Shown here piece after piece: positions 6,377 through 10,388 of a stretch of DNA of 10,388 nucleotides. The position numbers were made by a program, and so were the translations under genes. The stretch's first letter is position 1. Each line of letters starts with the position of its first letter. The notes beneath the pieces were generated by a model that was not told where the DNA came from, did no database searches, and saw nothing but the letters and a program-made list of their open reading frames with translations. The DNA is from Planctomycetes bacterium RBG_16_41_13 (GTDB taxonomy: Bacteria; Planctomycetota; Brocadiia; Brocadiales; Brocadiaceae), in assembly GCA_001828295.1 (NCBI GenBank), contig MHYI01000002.1, positions 1-10,388 of the forward strand. Direction: 5' to 3'.

Positions 6377-7747
6377 ATGCAAATGAAAACATTCTTATCG
6401 TCCCTGCTTTTTTTAATTACCCTTTTTGCCAATTCCCAAAACTGGCAGGGAGTAGGTGGAGGAATGAATTTTTGGGTGGAGAAATTATACGCTGACAGTG
6501 TTTCTGATGTGTTATATGCAACCGGTGCATTTAGCACCGCAGGAGGCACAAATGTAAACAGGATTGCAAAGTGGAATGATACTGCATGGTCTGCTTTAGC
6601 AACGGGAATCAGTAGTAACGCTAAAGATTTTTGTTGGTATAATAGTGAATTTTATGTGGGCGGAGGTTTTCTTTATGTTCAGGGAGGCACTGTTTGGTCG
6701 CCCGGTCTTGCAAAATGGGATGGCGTTAAATGGGACTCATTACCCATTCAACCGTTTCCAACAGGCAACGGAGCAATTCTCGATTTAATGGTATATAATA
6801 ATGAATTATATGTATCCGGCATCTTTGATACAATTGCAGGCATTCCGGCAAATAGTATAGCAAAATGGAATGGCAGCGCATGGTCAACCATAAATTTTCC
6901 TTATGGTCAACAAAATCCTGCCATTATAACTTCTATGGCTATGTACAATGGCGATTTATATATAGGAGGAAATATTGATGATACATTATATGGCGAGATG
7001 TATAGATATGATGGAGCAAATTGGTACGCTGTGGGCAACGGAATTTTTGGTGCGATGGCTCAGGTTAATAAATTGATTGTTTATAAAAATGAACTCTATG
7101 TTGCCGGCTCTTTTTCGCAATACGAATATTCGGGAAATCCCGGCAATACCATAGCAAAATGGAACGGAAGCACATGGTCGGATGTAGCAGGAGGTACTTC
7201 TTATATATGTCTCGGCTGTGCTCAAATTTTTGATATGACAATATTTAATAATAATTTATATGTAGTTGGCACTTTTGATAGCATTGGAGGTATTTATGCA
7301 TCTCGCATTGCCTATTGGGATAGCACTAAATGGTGCAGTCTTGGAACTACCTTCAATTATGGTTTAAGTTCAGTGGCAGTTTACAATAACGAACTTTACA
7401 TTGCTTGCGGAAAACTTATTGATACCGACACCATGAACTACATCGCCCAATGGACAGGCGGCAGTTTTACAGACACCTGCGGCAATACAAGCGCAGTGAA
7501 TGAAACTAATTCTTCTTCACAAATCTCCATCTACCCCAACCCCACCACCGGAATTTTCACAATCACATCCACAGAAAAAATTTCTTCAATAAGAATTACA
7601 AATATAATCGGACAAGAAATTTACCATTTAACCATTCAACCATTTAACCATTCAACCATTGATTTATCCACCCATCCCAAAGGCATCTACTTCCTAAAAG
7701 TTATTTCAGAAGGAAATATTTACACTCAAAAAATTATCATACAATAA
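6377..7747 (+). CDS. T9SS-exported propeller-like repeat protein
   Basis: This 456-aa protein has a signal peptide, MKTFLSSLLFLITLFANS, from Met3. The ATG at 6383 is a plausible alternative start to 6377, since MKT is the more typical beginning. The body is a tandem repeat of about 50 residues built on the strand N-E-L-Y-V-x-G-x-F and, later in each unit, IAKWNGSxWS. The first strand recurs near residues 91, 142, 192, 238, 292 and 338, which implies six or seven blades of a beta-propeller (galactose-oxidase/kelch-like architecture). A T9SS sorting domain starts with YPNP (386-389) and ends YTQKIIIQ. No enzyme motif is visible, so a binding or structural surface role is likely. The 2-bp gap to the SBBP gene suggests an operon of two surface proteins. 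Residues 418-427 derive from an 8-bp tandem repeat. Confidence 0.85.
   Translation: MQMKTFLSSLLFLITLFANSQNWQGVGGGMNFWVEKLYADSVSDVLYATGAFSTAGGTNVNRIAKWNDTAWSALATGISSNAKDFCWYNSEFYVGGGFLYVQGGTVWSPGLAKWDGVKWDSLPIQPFPTGNGAILDLMVYNNELYVSGIFDTIAGIPANSIAKWNGSAWSTINFPYGQQNPAIITSMAMYNGDLYIGGNIDDTLYGEMYRYDGANWYAVGNGIFGAMAQVNKLIVYKNELYVAGSFSQYEYSGNPGNTIAKWNGSTWSDVAGGTSYICLGCAQIFDMTIFNNNLYVVGTFDSIGGIYASRIAYWDSTKWCSLGTTFNYGLSSVAVYNNELYIACGKLIDTDTMNYIAQWTGGSFTDTCGNTSAVNETNSSSQISIYPNPTTGIFTITSTEKISSIRITNIIGQEIYHLTIQPFNHSTIDLSTHPKGIYFLKVISEGNIYTQKIIIQ
7622..7661. repeat. Five tandem 8-bp repeats inside the sorting domain
   Basis: The sequence alternates ACCATTTA and ACCATTCA at an 8-bp period (16-bp super-period) for five units. 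It is in frame and encodes HLTIQPFNHSTI, in the turn between the GQEI strand and the GIYF strand of the T9SS domain. It resembles the CAACCATTAACCAT repeat at 331-356 in the peptidase gene, which suggests that a shared repeat family has entered both genes. Confidence 0.65.
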
Positions 7748-7753
7748 ATTTCC

Positions 7754-7761
7754 TACTTTCG
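7754..7761 (+). promoter_or_regulatory. Possible -7 box for the downstream gene
   Basis: TACTTTCG, followed by C, is one base from the Bacteroidota TAnnTTTG box and would start a transcript about 30 nt before the ATG at 7798. No TTG is found at the expected -33 position, so support is modest. The 50-bp gap also holds ATTAATC repeated twice. Confidence 0.3.
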
Positions 7762-7797
7762 CGTTGCATTTGAATTAATCATTAATCATTACTCACT

Positions 7798-8724
7798 ATG
7801 GACAACACCCAATTCAACCACCTCAATATGTTCAGCACAGTGCTGAGACACGCATCAAAATTCCAAGCAATCACCGACCTGCTCGTTGCATTCAAAAACG
7901 GAATCCTCGCCCTCAAAGTAAAATACACCGCCATCCAAACCACCTCAGGCGAAGCCGACCTCGCCACCTCAGGCGTAACCACAGGAAAAAATCAATTGCA
8001 GGAAGCCCTCGTCCAAAGCACACATTCACACATCAGCCCCACAAAAGCGTATGCCCATTCCCTCGGCACCAGCGGAGAAGAATTAAAAGCACAAATGGAT
8101 CTCTCCCTCACCGAACTCCGCGAAAAAAACGATGACCAAATCGGACCAGACGCGCAAACATTACTCAACATCATAAATAATATAGTCGGCTCACTAAGCG
8201 ATTACGGAATAACACCCGCCACCGTCAACAGTTGGCAAACCGACATCAACAATTATCTTGCAGTGCTCGCAAACCCACGCATCGCAATCACACACCGCGC
8301 ATCACTCACCGAAGAACTCGTAACACTTTTCAAAGAAGCAAATGAAGTTCTCAACCAAACCCTCGACCCCGTTTCAGTTTCTTTCAAAACAAACGGCAAC
8401 AAACATTATCTAAGCGATTACGAAAAAGCACGAGTAATTATTGACCTCGGAAAAGGTTCAACCAACTGCAAAGGAAAATGCACCACACCCGATGGACAAC
8501 CAAAATACAATGTCAATATAAAAATCAACGAGCAGCCAGTTCAAACAAACACCGATGTTGACGGATTATTTATTGTTAAACCCGACACTGCCCCCGCAAC
8601 CATCACCCTCACCGCCACCGATACAGACGGAACACAACAAACAACACCACCCTTTCTACTCAAAAAAGGCGACTCCATCATCAAAAACTTCATCTTCCAA
8701 GCACCCGCAAACCCACCCGCCTGA
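7798..8724 (+). CDS. Uncharacterised helical protein with C-terminal carboxypeptidase-regulatory-like domain
   Basis: This 308-aa protein begins MDNTQFNHLNMFSTVLRH with no signal peptide or membrane segment, so it is probably cytoplasmic. Residues 1 to about 215 are predicted mostly helical by eye, with an amphipathic pattern such as LLNIINNIVGSLSDYG and SLTEELVTLFKEANEVLNQ. After GKGSTNCKGKC (about 220-230) comes a beta-rich segment with GQPKYNVNIKINEQPVQTNT, DVDGLFIVK and a closing KKGDSIIKNFIF, the pattern of the carboxypeptidase-regulatory-like or CNA-B fold. It resembles a group of uncharacterised Bacteroidota proteins with a helical bundle N-terminus; I assign no function. Its codons are strikingly rich in A and C and poor in G (CTC, ACC, CCC are common), unlike the AT-rich gene just upstream. 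The start is supported by a single in-frame ATG after a short leader. Confidence 0.75.
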   Translation: MDNTQFNHLNMFSTVLRHASKFQAITDLLVAFKNGILALKVKYTAIQTTSGEADLATSGVTTGKNQLQEALVQSTHSHISPTKAYAHSLGTSGEELKAQMDLSLTELREKNDDQIGPDAQTLLNIINNIVGSLSDYGITPATVNSWQTDINNYLAVLANPRIAITHRASLTEELVTLFKEANEVLNQTLDPVSVSFKTNGNKHYLSDYEKARVIIDLGKGSTNCKGKCTTPDGQPKYNVNIKINEQPVQTNTDVDGLFIVKPDTAPATITLTATDTDGTQQTTPPFLLKKGDSIIKNFIFQAPANPPA

Positions 8725-8729
8725 TTTTT

Positions 8730-8780
8730 CCCCTCCCTAATTGGGATAATTCCTCCCCAAATGGGGGAGGTAAGGAGGGG
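8730..8780. repeat. Nested palindromic element downstream of the helical gene
   Basis: Outer arms CCCCTCC (8730-8736) and GGAGGGG (8774-8780) enclose an inner perfect stem CCTCCCC (8752-8758) with GGGGAGG (8764-8770). It starts 6 bp after the stop codon. It resembles the G/C-rich interspersed palindromes that I recall from other Bacteroidota intergenic regions. It may help end or stabilise the transcript, but no T-run follows directly. Confidence 0.6.
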
Positions 8781-8957
8781 GCTGGCGGTGGATGTCATTT
8801 TTAACGAAAAAACACCACTTTACCCCATCTTGACCATACTTTACCCCATCTTGACCGTACTTTACCCCATCTTGACCATACTTTACCCAATCTTGACCGT
8901 ACTATAGCCCATCTTGCCTCTACGATAGCCAATCTTGTTGACACTATGTCATACCTG

Positions 8958-8975
8958 CCCCGCAGCATTGCGGGG
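8958..8975. repeat. GC hairpin in register with the array, copy 1
   Basis: CCCCGCA and TGCGGGG form a 7-bp perfect stem over the loop GCAT. It is flanked by CTG on both sides and sits where CTTGAC cores would be. The 21-bp register is unbroken across it. Confidence 0.8.
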
Positions 8976-9020
8976 TCTGACCGTACTTTGTCATATCTTG
9001 ACCATACTATAGCGCACCTG

Positions 9021-9038
9021 CCCCGCACTTTTGCGGGG
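9021..9038. repeat. GC hairpin in register with the array, copy 2
   Basis: It has the same stem as copy 1 with the loop CTTT, exactly 63 bp (three units) downstream. The conserved stem with a different loop, and the matching flanks, point to a diverged 63-bp higher-order duplication or to two insertions at the same unit position. Confidence 0.8.
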
Positions 9039-9232
9039 TCTGCCTCTACTATAGAACATCTTGACTCTACTATAGCGCATCTTGACTGTACTTTTGAACA
9101 CCTTGACTCTACTATAGCCCATCTTTTCCCGACTATTTCGCACATGGACAGTACTTTCGCCAATCTTGACCGCACTATAACGGATCTTCACTGGACTATT
9201 GAGCATCTATTTCTGACTATTAAGCATCTTGA

Positions 9233-9451
9233 CAAAACTTTCCCGCATCTAACGGTCAGTTTACAGTTTACAGTTTAAAGCTCACAGTATATGATGTTGA
9301 AATTTATAATACACTCGGAGAGGTTGTTTATCATAAAACCGTAAACAGTAAACAGGAGAGCATAAACCTGAATGTGCCTGGTGGCATTTATTTCTACAAG
9401 CTCCTATCTCCAGATGAAGAAATAGCGACTGGAAAGATGCTGATACAGTAG
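9233..9451 (+). pseudogene. Orphan T9SS C-terminal sorting domain, gene body missing
   Basis: This frame opens after a TGA at 9230-9232 and ends at TAG 9449-9451. It encodes VEIYNTLGEVVYHKTVNSKQ, then INLNVPGGIYFYKLL and ATGKMLIQ, the second half of a type-A T9SS sorting domain with its hallmark GxYF and basic tail. The first part (YPNP) and any catalytic or binding body are absent, and there is no start codon. It follows directly on the 21-bp array, whose heptad frame is one 7-bp repeat unit out of phase with it. It is most likely the 3' remnant of a secreted-protein gene whose front was lost or replaced. Confidence 0.7.
9257..9277. repeat. Three perfect copies of the heptanucleotide CAGTTTA
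   Basis: Three exact tandem copies join the array to the orphan sorting domain. A related but not identical heptamer, GTAAACA, occurs twice at 9341-9354 in the turn of the same domain. A 7-bp unit changes reading frame with each copy gained or lost, and one added copy would fuse the heptad frame to the sorting domain. Confidence 0.85.
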
Positions 9452-9570
9452 CACTGATATTCGATAGCGCTCCTCTTTTCAAAACTCTGTTGATAACTGA
9501 GATTGCTTCGTTTCATTTTTATTTATTTGCTTCTTAATTTCGCTTTGTGCTCTTTGTGTGATTTTCCTTC

Positions 9571-9609
9571 GTGCTCTTTGTGGTAAAAAAACTTAACCAC
9601 AAAGAACAC
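9571..9609. repeat. Inverted repeat upstream of the arginase-like gene
   Basis: GTGCTCTTTGTGGT (9571-9584) and ACCACAAAGAACAC (9596-9609) pair over 14 bp with one G-U, around an A-rich loop. A direct copy of the left arm, TGTGCTCTTTGTGTG, lies at 9546-9560. The motif resembles the widespread ACCACAAAGAACAC interspersed repeat of many bacterial genomes. It sits 34 bp before the ATG, so it could also act as a terminator for the sorting-domain remnant. Confidence 0.7.
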
Positions 9610-9643
9610 AAAACATTTCGCAAAGCCCACTAAGAAAAACTTT

Positions 9644-10388
9644 ATGGAAGACATCTCAGAATTCCTTTCTCCTGTAAATATAGAAGAAGAAAATTCATTT
9701 CCTGAAAATACCCTCGGCACTTCTATCCGAAAATTTGTTGACGGAAAACCTTTTCCTGAACTCAAAGGCGTTCATCTCGCCATCATTGGAGTAGAGGAGG
9801 AGAGAAGAGCAGTGAATAATGAAGGTTGCGGAGGAGCAGCAAACGCCATGCGTCCGTATTTATACAATCTTTTCAAGGGAAGTTACAAGCCAAGAATTGT
9901 GGATTTGGGAAATATCAAACAAGGGCATGCCGTGAAGGATTCTTATTTCGCGCTCACTTCGGTTTGCCACCAACTGATAAAAAATAAAATTGTTCCCATC
10001 GTTATCGGTGGCGGGCAGGATTTGACGTTCCCTATGTACAAAGCATTTGATAAAATCGAACCTACCATTAACCTTGTAGATGTAGATGCAAAGTTTGATA
10101 TTGGCGGTCCTGATTCTGAATTTAATTCTTCTGCCTATCTCGGAAAAATAATTCTTCACCAGCCAAACATACTTTTTAATTACAGCAACATCGGTTATCA
10201 GACCTATTTTGTTCAGCAAAAAGAAATTGAACTTTTCCACAAACTTTATTTTGACGCATATCGTTTGGGAGTGGTCCGCGATGCCATGGAAGAAGTAGAA
10301 CCCATCGTGCGCCATGCTGATTTGCTTTCGTTTGATATGTCTGCAATAAGAATGAGCGATGCGCCTGGTAACAACAACGCATCACCCA
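9644..10388 (+). CDS. Arginase/formimidoylglutamase-fold protein, 3' end outside window
   Basis: The first 248 codons of a ureohydrolase-fold protein are present, starting MEDISEFLSPVNIEEE with no signal peptide. The family motifs are recognisable but altered. GGGQD (122-126) stands where GGDHS is expected, D-A-K-F-D (148-152) where DAHxD is expected, and D231-M-S233 in SFDMSAIRMSDAPG where DxD is expected. Three canonical Mn ligands (His, His, Asp) thus read as Gln, Lys and Ser. Bacteroidota carry an arginase-like group, often annotated as formimidoylglutamase, with a similar DxKFD pattern, so this is probably a family trait rather than decay. Whether it hydrolyses formimidoylglutamate (histidine breakdown) or another guanidino or amide substrate, or is non-catalytic, cannot be told here. 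It has its own upstream gap and is not obviously in an operon with the preceding genes. Confidence 0.82.
   Translation, partial: MEDISEFLSPVNIEEENSFPENTLGTSIRKFVDGKPFPELKGVHLAIIGVEEERRAVNNEGCGGAANAMRPYLYNLFKGSYKPRIVDLGNIKQGHAVKDSYFALTSVCHQLIKNKIVPIVIGGGQDLTFPMYKAFDKIEPTINLVDVDAKFDIGGPDSEFNSSAYLGKIILHQPNILFNYSNIGYQTYFVQQKEIELFHKLYFDAYRLGVVRDAMEEVEPIVRHADLLSFDMSAIRMSDAPGNNNASP

Larger units (their letters stand above)
8817..9257. repeat. Tandem array: 21 units of exactly 21 bp
   Basis: Each unit begins ACT (or ACG), followed by a pyrimidine/A-rich stretch and the core CATCTTGAC, roughly ACTATAGCCCATCTTGACC plus two variable bases. Units are nearly identical at 8817-8900 and diverge to the right, yet the 21-bp register holds for all 441 bp without an insertion or deletion. 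Two units are replaced by GC hairpins. The minus-strand ORFs here (8801-9175 and 8991-9206) and the plus-strand heptad frame are all consequences of a period divisible by 3. The sequence is unrelated to the array at 1-168, but the period is the same. Confidence 0.92.
8805..9278 (+). other. Open heptad-repeat frame across the array, possible coiled-coil coding remnant
   Basis: From 8805 (after a TAA at 8802) to a TAA at 9276-9278 the plus strand is open for 157 codons. The units translate as T-[ILFM]-x-[HNYD]-L-D-x, placing I/L/F/M at position a and Leu at position d of a coiled-coil heptad. In the a-position codon the middle base is always T while the outer two vary (TTA, ATA, ATG, TTG, TTT, ATT, TTC). 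The d-position Leu uses CTT, CTG and CTA, with one ATG. No start codon or signal peptide exists before an internal ATG at 8946, so it is at best a fragment. It may also be a by-product of a non-coding repeat. Confidence 0.3.

Noticed and set aside
8801..9206. Minus-strand ORFs of 124 and 71 codons in the 21-bp array
   Set aside because: A repeat whose period is a multiple of 3 keeps several frames open. They are Arg/Lys-rich heptads with no recognisable domain, so I treat them as by-products.
9523..9765. Minus-strand ORF with KEHEGKSHKEHK
   Set aside because: This peptide is the usual artefact of translating the CTTTGTG...CACAAAG interspersed repeat, and the frame runs into the arginase-like gene on the other strand.
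9860..10315. 151-codon minus-strand ORF
   Set aside because: It is a shadow of the arginase-fold gene, which keeps the family motifs in the plus frame.

Overview
The window reads as a chromosomal stretch from a member of the Bacteroidota, probably an uncultured or poorly studied lineage. Three full-length exported proteins end in type IX secretion system (T9SS) C-terminal sorting domains (YPNP start, GxYF core, basic or hydrophobic tail). Possible promoters resemble the Bacteroidota -7 box TAnnTTTG, Shine-Dalgarno sites are weak, and short interspersed palindromes are common, even inside coding sequence. No tRNA, rRNA, CRISPR array, transposase or phage gene was seen.

Layout: (1) 1-168, an intergenic tandem array with a 21/42-bp period running off the left edge. 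(2) 189-2705, an exported M1-family zinc aminopeptidase with a T9SS sorting domain. (3) 2706-3386, a 680-bp gap holding an inverted-repeat pair, a possible promoter, a strong candidate structured RNA (about 2900-3040) ending in a T-tract, and a small ORF (3065-3361) broken by one in-frame TGA. (4) 3387-7747, two adjacent T9SS cargo genes 2 bp apart: a 995-aa SBBP-type beta-propeller protein and a 456-aa propeller-like repeat protein. (5) 7798-8724, an uncharacterised helical protein with a C-terminal carboxypeptidase-regulatory-like beta domain. (6) 8725-9451, a nested palindrome, then 21 units of exactly 21 bp without one indel, then an orphan T9SS sorting domain. (7) 9452-9643, a short gap with a long inverted repeat. 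(8) 9644-end, the start of an arginase/formimidoylglutamase-fold protein lacking several canonical metal ligands.

The three T9SS cargo proteins would be exported by Sec, cross the outer membrane through the T9SS, and be released or anchored at the cell surface. The peptidase may feed peptides to the cell; the two propeller proteins are likely adhesive or binding surface proteins. The genes at 7798 and 9644 look cytoplasmic and unrelated to this set.

Most worth a second look: the pseudoknot-like RNA at 2900-3040; the 8805-9451 region, where the + strand of the 21-bp array encodes a textbook a/d heptad pattern that would fuse in frame to the sorting domain if the CAGTTTA repeat at 9257-9277 had four copies (or one) instead of three; and the recurrence of short tandem repeats at the same turn of three of the four sorting domains.
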